Shown here piece by piece: positions 9,088 through 18,326 of a stretch of 64,000 nucleotides of DNA. The notes below the pieces were generated by a model that searched no databases, was not told where the DNA came from, and saw nothing but the letters and a program-made list of their open reading frames with translations. The stretch is from G963668345 sp965226215 (GTDB lineage: Bacteria > Acidobacteriota > Terriglobia > Bryobacterales > UBA6623). The stretch's first letter is position 1. The number at the start of each line of letters is the position of its first letter. The stretch is taken from contig CBDDCH010000002.1 in NCBI GenBank assembly GCA_965226215.1, forward strand, positions 2,170,001 to 2,234,000. Direction: 5' to 3'. A program made the translations under genes and the position numbers.

Positions 9088-10501
9088 GAGATATTGTCAA
9101 ATGTTATGGATGGGCGAGGTCAGGCGGCGTTTTCCTGAACCATCAATCCATCCTTGAAAACCTTTCCCTCTAAGACATGAACAATCACTTCCGAACCGTT
9201 CAGGCGTCGCCAGTGGCGCTCGGCTTGGCGGGCCAGCATGAAGACCATCGTTAACGACGCTTCGCGGCTGCCACAACCCTTCGTTCGTCGCTGCCGCAAA
9301 CGGACCGTCGCAAAGGTGGACTCGATCGGGTTCGTCGTCCGCAAGTGCCCCCAGTGCTCGGCCGGAAAGTCGTAGAAAGCCAGCAGCACTTGGCGGTCTT
9401 TTTCCAGGCACTCGACCGCTTTGGGGAACTTCTTCTCGTATAGGTTCTTGAAACGGTCCAGAGCGGCCTCCGCCGTCTGCCGACTCTGGGCAAGATAGAT
9501 GTCGCGCAGCGCCTGCTTGGCTTTGCCCTGCATGCTCTGCGGCAGCTTATTGAGCACGTTGGCCGTCTTGTGGAGCCAGCAGCGTTGCTCACCGGTCGCC
9601 GGATAGACTTTCCGCAGTGCCGCCCAAAACCCCATCGCTCCGTCGCCCACCGCCAACTTCGGCGGCAGCTCGAGCCCCTGCCGTTTCAAGTCCTCCAGCA
9701 ACTCCTGCCACGACAGTTCGCTTTCGCGAAAGCCGTCGTGCACCGCCAGCAGTTGCTTGCGACCGTCTTCGAGTGCTCCCATCACAACCAGCAAACACTG
9801 CCGTTCATCGTCCAGACGAACATTCGAGTAGATGCCATCGGCCCAAATGTAAACAAACCGCTGGCCGCTGAGGTCACGCTTTGACCAAGCCTCGTACTCG
9901 CGGCGCCAGACGTCTTTGAGACGCACCACCGTCGTCGCCGACAGGCCCGGAGCGTCGGGCCCCAGCAAGGCCTCCAGCGCTTCGCTGAAATCGCCCGTCG
10001 AGATCCCTTTCAGGTACAACCAGGGGATCAACTCCTCCACACTCTTCGTGCGCCGCAGATACGGCGGCAGGATCTGGGAAGTGAAACGAAAGCGCCGGCC
10101 CTGCTCATCGACTCGGCGATCGTCGACCCGCGGCGCCTGGATCTTCAGCTGACCCACGCCGCTGACGATGGTGCGCTCGCGGGCGTGACCGTTGCGCACC
10201 ACCAGCCGCCGGCCGTCCTGGTCGACTTCGTGCTGATGCGTTTCGATGTAGGCGGTCACTTCGGCTTCCACGGCCTTGACGAGCATCTGGCGCGCTCCTT
10301 GGCGCAGCACCTCATCCAAGGGCGAGCGTCCCTTTCCATCAATGACTTGGGGGTTGACTTGACTGCTGCTCTCAGCAGCTTCACACTGACTCATGGCGTA
10401 TCCTCCTTGTTCCTTTCCAGAAAACGATTGAGTTGCTTCCTCAATCGTCAGGATACGCCGCCTCCCCTCAGAGGCTCATCCACAACTTCTGGTTATAGCT
10501 C
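9088..10501 (-). mobile_element. IS256-family insertion sequence, copy 1
   Basis: 1414 bp. The ends are imperfect inverted repeats of about 25 bases, starting GAGATATTGTCAAATGTT on the left and GAGCTATAACCAGAAGTT on the right. A perfect nine-base direct repeat GTTGAAAAC flanks the element (9079-9087 and 10502-10510). A second copy at 31253-32666 has the same length and differs at the few positions noted in the findings. Confidence 0.95.
9120..10394 (-). CDS. IS256-family transposase
   Basis: 424-residue mutator-type DDE transposase. Recognisable stretches are GVGQLKIQAPRVDDRR, the catalytic region VYIWADGIYSNVRL, the second acidic block in KLAVGDGAMGFWAALRKVYP followed by QRCWLHKTANVLNKLP, and the third block TTNPIESTFATVRLRQRRTKG. 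The frame is intact and identical to copy 2 except for Q/E and G/E replacements. Both copies are probably functional. Confidence 0.95.
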   Translation of the reverse strand: MSQCEAAESSSQVNPQVIDGKGRSPLDEVLRQGARQMLVKAVEAEVTAYIETHQHEVDQDGRRLVVRNGHARERTIVSGVGQLKIQAPRVDDRRVDEQGRRFRFTSQILPPYLRRTKSVEELIPWLYLKGISTGDFSEALEALLGPDAPGLSATTVVRLKDVWRREYEAWSKRDLSGQRFVYIWADGIYSNVRLDDERQCLLVVMGALEDGRKQLLAVHDGFRESELSWQELLEDLKRQGLELPPKLAVGDGAMGFWAALRKVYPATGEQRCWLHKTANVLNKLPQSMQGKAKQALRDIYLAQSRQTAEAALDRFKNLYEKKFPKAVECLEKDRQVLLAFYDFPAEHWGHLRTTNPIESTFATVRLRQRRTKGCGSREASLTMVFMLARQAERHWRRLNGSEVIVHVLEGKVFKDGLMVQENAA

Positions 10502-10740
10502 GTTGAAAACCACCAGGCCCGTTGTTGCTGATAGGACCTTCATCCTCAGGTACATCTCGCTATAGTGATTCAGCGGCCCACAACAAAAGTGGGACGGCGT
10601 TCGAGGAATAGCGGTTCTTTCTTTGAACAGCCTGGAGGGCTGAGACCGAAGGGCGACTCAGCCTGCCAGGGTGCCCAGGGGTTAGCGGCACAGCGAGATC
10701 CGCCGGGATCACCTGGGGCCAAGTTGGGAGCGATCAAGCA

Positions 10741-11763
10741 ATGAAACTCAAGAAAATTGCCGAGTGTTTAGGCTGTCGGCTTACCGCCGGAGCGGATCTA
10801 GAGATTTCGGGCGTCGCAGGCTTGGAGCAAGCAAAATTCGGCGAGCTGACTTTCCTTTCCAATCCCCGCTATACCCGGTTGGTCGAAACCACCAAGGCGT
10901 CGGCCATCATCACTGAGAAGGAGATCGACCGGCGCGGACTGGCCTGCTTGCTATCCGACAACCCGTACCTGGATTTCGCGCGCGCGCTGGAGCTCTTTTA
11001 CGAGTCGCCGAGGCCAGCCACTGGGATCCATCCCACGGCGGTTGTCGCAGAAAGCGCGAAGATCGGGCCGAACGCAAGTATTGGTCCCTACGCCATCATT
11101 GGGCAGAGCGTCGTCCTCGGGCGAGGCGCTGTCATTCACCCCCACGTGGCCCTCTACGAAGGCGCCGAGATCGGCGACGATTTCCTGGCTCATTCTCACG
11201 CCGTGGTGCGGGAGTTCTGTCGCCTCGGCAACCGGGTCATCCTGCAAAACGGCGTCATCGTGGGAGGTGACGGCTATGGTTTCGCTCACAAGCCGGACGG
11301 GTCGCACTACAAGATCGTGCAGGCGGGGCGGGTGGTCATCGAAGACGATGTTGAAATCCAGGCGCACTCTTGCATTGACCGGGCGGCGGTCGGCGAAACG
11401 CGAATCAAACGCGGCTCCAAGCTCGACAATTTCGTACAGATCGGCCATTCCGTCGAGATCGGGGAAAACGCCATTATCTGCGCCCAGGTCGGCATTGCCG
11501 GCAGCACGACCGTCGGGCGAAATTGCGTTCTTGGCGGCCAGGTCGGGCTGGTCGGCCACCTGAACGTAGGGGACAACGTAGCCATCACCGCGCAGAGCGG
11601 GGTTCCGTCAGACGTTCCCGACGGCAAAATGATCTCTGGCTACCCCGCCATCGACAACCGCCGCTGGCTGCGTTGCGCCGCTGTCTACAACCGCCTACCA
11701 GAGTTGGACAAGGCCGTGCGGGAGCTCCAGAAGAGAATCAACGAGCTCTCGCCGGCTAGTTGA
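10741..11763 (+). CDS. lpxD: UDP-3-O-acylglucosamine N-acyltransferase
   Basis: Adds the N-linked acyl chain in the third step of lipid A synthesis, from acyl-ACP, in the cytoplasm. The 340-residue product has the N-terminal uridine-binding domain (ISGVAGLEQAKFGELTFLSN), then left-handed beta-helix hexapeptide repeats (IHPTAVVAESAKIGPNASIG, GAVIHPHVALYEGAEIGD), the catalytic histidine His236 in NFVQIGHSVEIG, and a C-terminal helix. Normal length. It is not next to lpxA, fabZ or bamA as in many Gram-negative genomes. The 10532-10740 stretch before it shows no clear promoter. Confidence 0.96.
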   Translation: MKLKKIAECLGCRLTAGADLEISGVAGLEQAKFGELTFLSNPRYTRLVETTKASAIITEKEIDRRGLACLLSDNPYLDFARALELFYESPRPATGIHPTAVVAESAKIGPNASIGPYAIIGQSVVLGRGAVIHPHVALYEGAEIGDDFLAHSHAVVREFCRLGNRVILQNGVIVGGDGYGFAHKPDGSHYKIVQAGRVVIEDDVEIQAHSCIDRAAVGETRIKRGSKLDNFVQIGHSVEIGENAIICAQVGIAGSTTVGRNCVLGGQVGLVGHLNVGDNVAITAQSGVPSDVPDGKMISGYPAIDNRRWLRCAAVYNRLPELDKAVRELQKRINELSPAS

Positions 11764-11813
11764 GCCTGTCCCAAGGCCGGCTGAGGAGGAATTCGTTCCT
11801 AGGACTGTCAACC

Positions 11814-12077
11814 CTAACTAATCCTCTTGGCGAAGAAATTATAGAGCCAAGCGATGAGAACGCCCCCAATCGCCCCGTCGATCAAGCCATACGTGGTTCC
11901 CACGAGTACGTCTCCCAACGATCCTGAGTGATGGAACCCGGGATAGAGCGAACTGATGATCCGCAGAAACTCGTCGGCGTAGCCGGTGGAGAAAAGACTC
12001 ACCAGGCCGATAAACAGAATCATGCCGCCCCACAAAACGCCGACCGTAAGCGCCATGGCCTTTACGGACAGTTGCAT
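11814..12077 (-). CDS. small two-span membrane protein
   Basis: 87 residues, almost all hydrophobic: a first span VGVLWGGMILFIGLVSLF, a polar loop with YPGFHHSGS, and a second span LIDGAIGGVLIAWLYNFFAK. Similar small proteins are often annotated as bacteriophage holins by automatic pipelines, but the GxIDGxIGGxxxAWLYN tail is found in chromosomal proteins with no phage link. GGAGGTAAC lies a few bases ahead of the ATG on the minus strand and supports this start. Function unknown. Confidence 0.65.
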   Translation of the reverse strand: MQLSVKAMALTVGVLWGGMILFIGLVSLFSTGYADEFLRIISSLYPGFHHSGSLGDVLVGTTYGLIDGAIGGVLIAWLYNFFAKRIS

Positions 12078-12092
12078 GGTTACCTCCTACGG

Positions 12093-12290
12093 CTAGCCCG
12101 CTTTTCTCAGCACCTAAGGGCCGAAGAACGCGATAAGCCCACCATGACTTCGTTGCGCCTGCTCGCCGTGCTCAACGTACAGTTCAAGTACGCCGGCTTC
12201 GTTCAGGAAATTGGGCGGCGAGCGTCGCGCGCCTCGTCCTGACGGCCTTCTCACGCACTTCGCCTCGCCACGTGTGAGAAAAGCCGGCTA
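12093..12290. repeat. MITE-like element with IS1380-type terminal repeats
   Basis: About 198 bp. The left end reads CTAGCCCGCTTTTCTCAGCA; the right end, read inward on the minus strand, is TAGCCGGCTTTTCTCACACG. The inside carries GTGGCGAGGCGAAGTGCGTG and the small palindrome around GTACTTGAACTGTACG that recurs at 35159-35274. No coding capacity. The terminal sequence matches the IS1380 element 2 kb away. Confidence 0.75.
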
Positions 12291-12344
12291 AGTCTCGTAG
12301 CCGAGGTGATTCTAACAGGGTAGGCGCCGGCTGTCACGCCGCCG

Positions 12345-13709
12345 TCAGGGCGTCAGCTTCTGCAAAACCGAATAGCTCATCATCACTGCCATTAGCACCG
12401 TGCAGACCCATAGCCCCAGCGTGATCCACCCGCGAGGAGCGATCACCTTGGGAAGGTGAACATATCTCAGGTAGATCGCGCAGAAGCCGATAATCGGCAA
12501 CATCACCGCTTGGGCGACCCCGCCGATCATGACCATCAAGACGGGTTGCCGGAGGAACATGTAATACAAGCTGGGAACGATCAGCAGAAGAACAACAAAA
12601 ACGCTCGTGACCTTGAGCCGGGTCGCGTAGTTCGTCTTGTCGTAAAGTCCGAGCAGTCCCGTGAAATCCGCAAGAAGGCGACAAGTACCGGCAACGCCGG
12701 CGAAGATCGTCGAGTACAGGACGGCGAAAGCGCCGATCAGGAAAGGAACGAACGACCACGATCCCAGGGTCTCGGTGTACATGGCCGAAAGCATATAGAC
12801 CATTTCAGTCCCTTGGGGAACTACGCCCATACCATGGAGAATACCGGCGCCAAGCAAGTAAAAGGCCACCGTAGCGAAGGTGTAGATCAGCATGGAGTTG
12901 ACCACGTCGAAGCCCATGACTCTGATCCAACCGAAGGCCCGAGTTCGCCAAGGGTCGCTGTTTTCGAGCCTGCCGGTAAAGCGCGCGTATCCCTTTTCGA
13001 TGCACCAGTAGGGGTACATTACGAGTTCGGTGGCGCCCACGCCTGTGATACCGAACGTCGCCACGGCTGTTACCAAGCCGCCTGACGGCGGGTGGAAAGC
13101 CAGACCGTCCAGCAGGTCCGGCCAGGAAAAGTACTCCGGCCGTTTCGCCAACAAGACCGCACAGCTCACTGTCAAAGCACTGAAGCTGACCACCAGCCCT
13201 AGGGCAAACCGTTCCACGAAGGTGTAGCGCCCGAACAGGAGCAGCCCGACGGTTCCCGCGCTCACTACCCATACCCATCCGGTAATGGGCACGAGAGGCG
13301 CCATACGATGAAGGATTTCTGAGATGCCGCCCAACATGGCCCCGCTCTGCATCAGCGTCACCATCACCATCACGAACCAAAGCCAAACTACCCAAGACAC
13401 GCGGGCACGTGGCCCGGGCACGCGGTTGAGAGCTTCCAGCGTCGTTTCCCCTGTGCCAATGGAATAGCGCCCCAGTTCGTTTTGGACCACCGTCTTGATA
13501 ACGCAGCTCACCAGAATCAACCACAGGAGCGTATAGCCGTTTTCAGCGCCTAAGACAGTCGTCGCGATCAACTCGCCGGACCCCACGATGGAACCAGTGA
13601 GAATCAAGCCTGGGCCGATCCGGCGGAAGGTAGCACCGAACGAACGCGGTGGATTCTCGATGTGCGCGGGGTCGAGGTGATAGGGGTCCGCTAGCGGAGC
13701 TTTGGCCAT
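12345..13709 (-). CDS. Nramp-related transporter without the metal-binding motif
   Basis: About 454 residues with eleven or so hydrophobic spans in the Nramp (LeuT-like) arrangement, starting at RRIGPGLILTGSIVGSGELI. In classical Mn/Fe Nramp transporters the first span holds DPGN and the sixth MPH. Here these positions read GSGEL and GATELVMYPYWCIEKGYA, so manganese or iron transport is doubtful. An upstream ATG at 13724 adds five residues (MRVLA); I prefer MAKAPLADPYHLDP but neither has a strong ribosome binding site. Substrate unknown. Confidence 0.8.
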   Translation of the reverse strand: MAKAPLADPYHLDPAHIENPPRSFGATFRRIGPGLILTGSIVGSGELIATTVLGAENGYTLLWLILVSCVIKTVVQNELGRYSIGTGETTLEALNRVPGPRARVSWVVWLWFVMVMVTLMQSGAMLGGISEILHRMAPLVPITGWVWVVSAGTVGLLLFGRYTFVERFALGLVVSFSALTVSCAVLLAKRPEYFSWPDLLDGLAFHPPSGGLVTAVATFGITGVGATELVMYPYWCIEKGYARFTGRLENSDPWRTRAFGWIRVMGFDVVNSMLIYTFATVAFYLLGAGILHGMGVVPQGTEMVYMLSAMYTETLGSWSFVPFLIGAFAVLYSTIFAGVAGTCRLLADFTGLLGLYDKTNYATRLKVTSVFVVLLLIVPSLYYMFLRQPVLMVMIGGVAQAVMLPIIGFCAIYLRYVHLPKVIAPRGWITLGLWVCTVLMAVMMSYSVLQKLTP

Positions 13710-13724
13710 GGCAAGAACCCGCAT

Positions 13725-14076
13725 ACTACTTCATGGGTTAGTTGTACTGCAAGAAACGCGCCCGGAAGCTGCCCTCTTCGGCTCAGCGGAGACACTCGGC
13801 TCCGTGGGTTCCGCAGGCCATCATGAGGAGGTTGCTTCTCCGGTCCATTGGTACGTCCGTGGACCTGGACCGGCAGCGGAACAAGCGGATTAACCAAACC
13901 TGGAGCGTCCAGCCCCGCGGATCGGGACGGAAGTCCTCTGGCGTCGATTCTTGGGTGAGAATTCCTCTTCTTCGAGGAGCGGTCTTGAGGCGAATAGGAG
14001 TCCTACTGGCGGCCCCAGGCGGTAACTAAAGGCCCTTTCCATTAAGACTAAACTGGTCTTGGTACGAAGCCAATAG
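13725..14076. other. gap between the Nramp-related gene and IS1380
   Basis: No gene recognised. Short open frames on the plus strand have no motif. Confidence 0.4.
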
Positions 14077-14080
14077 TACT

Positions 14081-15809
14081 CTAGCCCGCATTTCTCACCA
14101 GTGGCTTTGCGAAGGGTTGAGGGAGCCGAAATAGGGGCGGAAGGTCGGAATCAACCCTGGCCAGGGGGGCGAGGGCCTCGGCGGGGCGCTCCACACCGCC
14201 GACAGTGGTCCGCGAAAGTCCGTTTTTCGGGTTGTTCCCGATTTTAGAAACACTTAGCCATTCGGCTTCCTGGGCCGCCGTTTTTTGTTTCGCTCCGTGT
14301 TATCAAACAGTTGCTAATCCCGGCGGACGCAGGGCCCGATACACCGCCCAGAACGCCTGCTCATAGGGGTAGCCGCCGGCCAGCGACAGATACACCCGCC
14401 GCACGCTCACCTTCACCTGCGCGCCGATCTTCAACAACCCCCGCCGGATCGTCTCCGTCTGCGCCCGCGCCCACACCGTGCCCTGCAGCCCCAGCCGCCT
14501 GAGCGCCGCCATCAACACATAGGCCAGCGACGATAGATACAGCCGCAGCTGATTGGCCCGCAGCGTCTCCGTGCTCATGCGATCGCTGAACAGACTCAAC
14601 TGCTCCTTGATGCGATTCTCCGCCTCCCCGCGCCCACAGTAGAGTTGCTCGTACAGCTGCTGCGCCGGCCGGCTCTCGGCATCCAGCGAGGTCACCACAT
14701 AGCGCGGATTCTCCTTGCCCGCAAGCTGTTCGGCTTTGGCCACCACCCGCCGCGCCCGGCTCCAACTCCGCCGCGTCTGATACTCGAACTCCGTAAACAC
14801 CCGCGCCGGCTTCCCCGTCCGCTGTTGCCGCTCGGCGGCCGCCCCCATCTGCTCAGCAATCATTTCCCGCAAGCGTTCGTTGCGCGCCAGCCCCAGCACG
14901 TAATCCACCCCGTTCTCCTCGCATCAGCTCATCAACTCGTCGCGACAAAACCCGGAATCACCGCGCACGATGATGCGCACCTCCGGCCAGGCTTCCCGGA
15001 TCTGCGCCACGATCCGCTCCAGCTCCTCGACGCTGCCCGCCGCCGCGTCTTGATTCGACACCCGCTGCCGGGCACACAACAGGTGCTGGCCGCAAAAAAT
15101 GTACAGCGGCAGATAGCAATAGTGTCTGTAGTAACCGTGAAAGAAACGCCCCTCCTGCTGCCCGTGCAAGGGCGTATCGGTGACGTCGATATCGAGAATG
15201 ATCTCCTCGGGCGGCTCGGGGTGCGCTTCCACAAACACGTCCACCAGCAGGCGGTCGATCGCTTCGCTGTCACAGCGGATCTTCTTGTAGCGGTCCACGC
15301 CGTCGGTCGTGCGTTCCAGCCGGTGCAGCGTCGACTTGCCGGCCAACGGCTTGCCGCGATCACGCTCTTGCTTGCGCTTCTGCCCTTCCAAGTCGCTCTT
15401 GCCGGCCAGCAGCGCCAGCACAGGATCGGAGCGCAACTCGTCGTGATCGTTGAGATCCTCATAGCCCAGCGCCAGCGCGTAGACCCGCTGCGAGACCAGC
15501 TCCCCGACCTGGTGCTCGATCAGCTGGGGATCGCGCCGGTCTTCGAAGCAGGCGGCCACCCGCGGCAGCAGGTTGATGCGCCGGTCGACCTCGCGCAACA
15601 GCAGCGCGCCGCCGTCGGAGCTGATCACCCCGCCGTCAAACTGGGCGCTCACCTGGCGGCGAAAGTGCCTGGCAAACGACAAGCTCGATTGGCTACACTC
15701 TGTTACCGGAGGGCTGCTGGTCTTCTGTGGCGCTAACGTTTTGTCCATAAACGTTTTATGCCACAACCGGCAGCCCTTTTCCTACCCCCTGGTGAAATAT
15801 GCAGGCTAG
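14081..15809 (-). mobile_element. IS1380-family insertion sequence
   Basis: The ends are inverted repeats: CTAGCCCGCATTTCTCACCA at 14081 and, read inward from 15809, CTAGCCTGCATATTTCACCA. A four-base repeat TACT flanks the element (14077-14080 and 15810-15813), consistent with the short duplications of this family. The single transposase gene is interrupted by one in-frame TGA. Its termini match a set of non-coding repeats in the window. Confidence 0.9.
14303..15766 (-). pseudogene. IS1380-family transposase with one in-frame TGA
   Basis: The first part (15766 down to the TGA at 14924-14926) carries the N-terminus and the first catalytic region, with FDGGVISSDGGALLLREVDR and VRGDSGFCRDELMS. 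The same frame continues after the TGA with CEENG then VDYVLGLARNERLREMIAEQ and the remaining transposase. The lesion is a single nonsense codon, most simply TGG to TGA, because no shift of frame is needed to join the parts. Other genes in the window use TGA as their stop, so recoding is unlikely. Confidence 0.88.
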
Positions 15810-15875
15810 TACTACCCTTTTGAACCCTGCGACCTATTGTTCTTAAGGGTTCCGTCGTAGAACAATGTAATCAAA

Positions 15876-16217
15876 ATGAAAATTCGCGCCAACCGTTACA
15901 GCATTCGGAGAGATGTGGAATATCGCCTTCGAGGCCCCAGAGGGAACACCTCGGGATCCGGTCAAACCGTGAATATCAGCCGTCGTGGTGTCCTGTTTGA
16001 AACCGACCCCGACTTGAGGATAGGGAGCAGGATCGACCTGGTGATCGACATGGGGACCCTACTTGACGGGAATCCAGGAGTCAAGTTGCACGCACAGGGG
16101 ATCACGGTCCGGAGCAAGAACGGCAAGGTAGCCGTGGCCATCAGAAAACACCGCCTAGTGGAGGGAGGAGAAGGACTGACTCGTTCCCACTACTCTGGTG
16201 TGGCCGCTTTACCCTGA
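15876..16217 (+). CDS. PilZ-domain protein
   Basis: 113-residue single-domain protein. The c-di-GMP-binding signature is present: RYSIRRDVEYRL supplies the RxxxR part and VNISRRGVLFE the NxSxxG part. Such proteins act as c-di-GMP receptors for motility, pili or polysaccharide synthesis. No partner gene is adjacent, so the target is unknown. The start is the first ATG after a stop and 66 bases beyond the IS1380 element, so the insertion may have replaced its upstream region. Confidence 0.85.
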   Translation: MKIRANRYSIRRDVEYRLRGPRGNTSGSGQTVNISRRGVLFETDPDLRIGSRIDLVIDMGTLLDGNPGVKLHAQGITVRSKNGKVAVAIRKHRLVEGGEGLTRSHYSGVAALP

Positions 16218-16349
16218 ACGCCCAGCATCGCGCTTTGATGCGTGGTAAACAAAGATATTCCCGCGCCCGCTTTGAGCTACGCTTTCCTCCGGCCGGATCT
16301 GTGCAAGCGAAGAGTATCGCCCAAACGAACGCATTTCCGCGAAGTCCGG

Positions 16350-17351
16350 CTAGCCGAGCTTCAACTGGCGGCAGGTGACCACCGCCTCAGTTAGCAGCTC
16401 CCGCGCGACGACGTTGAGGGAATAGTCCAGGTTGTATACGACCTCGCTAATACCGCCGTTGATGATCATCTTGGTGCAGATGAGACAGGGAGAAAACGTC
16501 GAGTACAGGGTGGCACCTTTTACCGTGATCCCGTGGTAGGCCGCCTGGACGATGGCGTTCTCCTCGGCGTGCGAGCAAAGGCATTCGCCCAGTTGAGTCC
16601 CACTCTCGGCCATCGAGTTGCAACGCGGACAGCCGCCTTCGTTACAGTTCTTGACTCCCCGGGGAGTGCCGTTGTATCCGGTCGAAATGATTCTCCGGTC
16701 TTTGACAATCACTGCGGCCACTTTACGCTTCATGCAATTGCTGCGCAGCGACACGATGCGTGCGATGTGCATGAAATACTCGTCCCAGCCGGGACGACCC
16801 TCGGCCATCAGCCACTGCCTCAGTAGGCCGTTGAGTCTTTGCTCCAGCTCCTCCAGGCCCGAGTCGTTGGCCAGGGTCTCATCCGCCATTTCATAACAGG
16901 CCCGCAACTGCTGATGGGTGGGGTCGGCGCTCTCCATTTCCTGCTCTTCTTGCCGCACGAACTCCTCAAGCGACTCTGGCACACGAGGCCCCCCGCGCCG
17001 GCGGACACGCTCATAGCGAACGGCGACAGGCGCATCGACATGCAGTAAGTGAAAATTCCCTCTTGCCCGCAGGCTCTCGACCTCGTAGGGGTTGCGGATC
17101 GAGTCGACGACATAGTTTTGATCCGGCGACAACCTGGCCTTGACCCGTTCGGCGAGCACGGCGGGGCCGTACTCGGCTCGTAGGCGGTTGCCCATCTCGA
17201 TCAAGTTTTCGCGACTCCCGGGTTGGTTTCGGCTGTCTAGCTCTGTGCGGATTTCATCGGAGAGCGAGTGGAACCGAAAACCCCGGGATTTGAGATAGTC
17301 CGCGGCGGCGGTTTTGCCGGCGCCGTTGGTTCCTGTCAGGCCGATGACCAT
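16350..17351 (-). CDS. P-loop kinase / deoxycytidylate deaminase fusion
   Basis: 333 residues from the ATG at 17351, which begins exactly at the P-loop domain; an open frame extends further upstream but looks non-coding. Residues 1 to about 190 resemble a dephospho-CoA-kinase-like nucleoside kinase (Walker A GTNGAGKT at 7-14, VVDSIRNPYEVESL). The C-terminal part is a zinc deaminase with His261, Glu263 (HAEEN) and Cys289, Cys292 (PCLIC), plus GYNGTPRGVKNC typical of dCMP deaminases. It should convert dCMP to dUMP for thymidylate synthesis. P-loop/deaminase fusions also occur among anti-phage dCTP deaminases, but those are usually longer. Confidence 0.85.
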   Translation of the reverse strand: MVIGLTGTNGAGKTAAADYLKSRGFRFHSLSDEIRTELDSRNQPGSRENLIEMGNRLRAEYGPAVLAERVKARLSPDQNYVVDSIRNPYEVESLRARGNFHLLHVDAPVAVRYERVRRRGGPRVPESLEEFVRQEEQEMESADPTHQQLRACYEMADETLANDSGLEELEQRLNGLLRQWLMAEGRPGWDEYFMHIARIVSLRSNCMKRKVAAVIVKDRRIISTGYNGTPRGVKNCNEGGCPRCNSMAESGTQLGECLCSHAEENAIVQAAYHGITVKGATLYSTFSPCLICTKMIINGGISEVVYNLDYSLNVVARELLTEAVVTCRQLKLG

Positions 17352-17813
17352 AGTCGGGGTGTCAAATGGGGTGGTGCAGGGAAGATGACTTGGTTTGCTT
17401 GGGAAATTGCCGCTGGACCTCCCGACGTTACCCGCAACCCGCCCCCTACGATACCAAGTCTGCTGGGCCGAAGGTGTGGCAAGAGTTGTCCAATGCAAGA
17501 TGATCCTGCAAGGGGGGAGGGTGCTTGCGGGCACCCCATCAGCCCTGAGAAACGCAAGTCCAAGGTGTGCCCCCGCGCACCTTGGACGCCTTGCAGCATC
17601 CTGCCGGGGTTCTGTTGCTCACCACCCCTGAATGTCCGGTTACGTATCTTCTCGGGACTGACCAACTCTCACCCAGGGCTGATCGCCCCCGGCTAGTATG
17701 AATGGTTCGGTGGCGAAGATCTGGAACTCTGGTGGCCCGGCTGTTGACAGCCGCTGAGCCCAAGGCATACGCTACTAGCGTTGAGGCTGCGGTGAATGTT
17801 GGCCGCTGCTTCG
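17352..17813. other. gap before the cobalamin riboswitch
   Basis: No gene recognised. The promoter for the riboswitch transcript should lie in the 3' part, but I cannot pick a convincing -35/-10 pair. Confidence 0.4.
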
Positions 17814-18001
17814 CCCGCTGCAGGTGCCCTTGGGGCATAACAGGGAAGTCCGGTGAGAAGCCGGCGCGGTCCCGCCACTGTATGTGGGAAGCAACCAGGA
17901 ATAAGCCACTCGAACTCCGGTTCGGGGAAGGCTGAGGGTTGCGCTAAAGGTCGAGTCGGACCTTTTGAACTCACGAGCCAGGAGACCTACCTGCCAGCGG
18001 G
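17814..18001 (+). ncRNA. cobalamin (adenosylcobalamin-type) riboswitch
   Basis: Contains the conserved core AACAGGGAAGTCCGGTGAGA, then GCGGTCCCGCCACTGTA, then AAGCCACT and the 3' element GAGCCAGGAGACCTACCTGC. The closing helix is visible: CCCGCTGCAGG at 17814 pairs with CCTGCCAGCGGG ending at 18001. It lies upstream of a BtuB-like receptor and is followed by a terminator, so bound cobalamin should shut off receptor expression by ending transcription. Confidence 0.95.
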
Positions 18002-18059
18002 AAAGACTCAGTTTCCGCGAGGGACGGAATGGTCTGGCCACAGTTAGATAAAACGAAAG

Positions 18060-18093
18060 TCCCTCACCTCCAGCCGGGAGTGAGGGATTTTTT
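18060..18093 (+). terminator. Rho-independent terminator of the cobalamin riboswitch
   Basis: TCCCTCACCTCC pairs with GGGAGTGAGGGA over a four- to six-base loop, followed by a run of six T. It stands 58 bases after the riboswitch and 230 bases before the receptor gene, as expected for an expression platform. Confidence 0.9.
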
Positions 18094-18326
18094 GTGTCGT
18101 TAGTCCCCGCGAAGCGGATCGGCGATTCGGATCGTCGAACGCCGATGATCCGCGGTTCTGCTCGTCGCCATCGGCCGGCTTCTCCACCTGGATTTCCCGC
18201 CGCCGGCCCGGACCACTCATCTGGTTGTTGCGCTCTTTGTCGCGCAGGCATTCGCTGCGCGAGATGTGTGCGCGGCAACAGCCTGTCGCCTGATCGCTCC
18301 CTTTCTTCGCATCAGAGGGTTAAAGA

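Larger units (their letters stand above)
8956..10531 (+). pseudogene. possible small ORF interrupted by IS256 copy 1
   Basis: ATGATG at 8956/8959 follows GGGGGAG and opens a frame (MSTVRTKGIASPVVVGFGG, then PPLFDVNEVELKPIWLDRRE) that runs into the IS256 left end at 9088. Joining the flanks at the nine-base target duplication continues VENHQARCC and a stop at 10531, giving about 50 residues. I do not recognise the product and it may not be a gene. The remaining 8701-8955 stretch shows nothing else. Confidence 0.3.

Noticed and set aside
11814..12077. Prophage holin
   Set aside because: No lysis, capsid or integrase genes nearby; the annotation would rest only on small size and two spans.
14645..15736. 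363-codon plus-strand frame across IS1380
   Set aside because: Antisense to the transposase and without recognisable motifs.
16350..17351. Calling the kinase-deaminase fusion an anti-phage defence gene
   Set aside because: It is shorter than the known defence deaminases, has GYNGTP typical of dCMP deaminases and has no defence neighbours; left as a hypothesis only.
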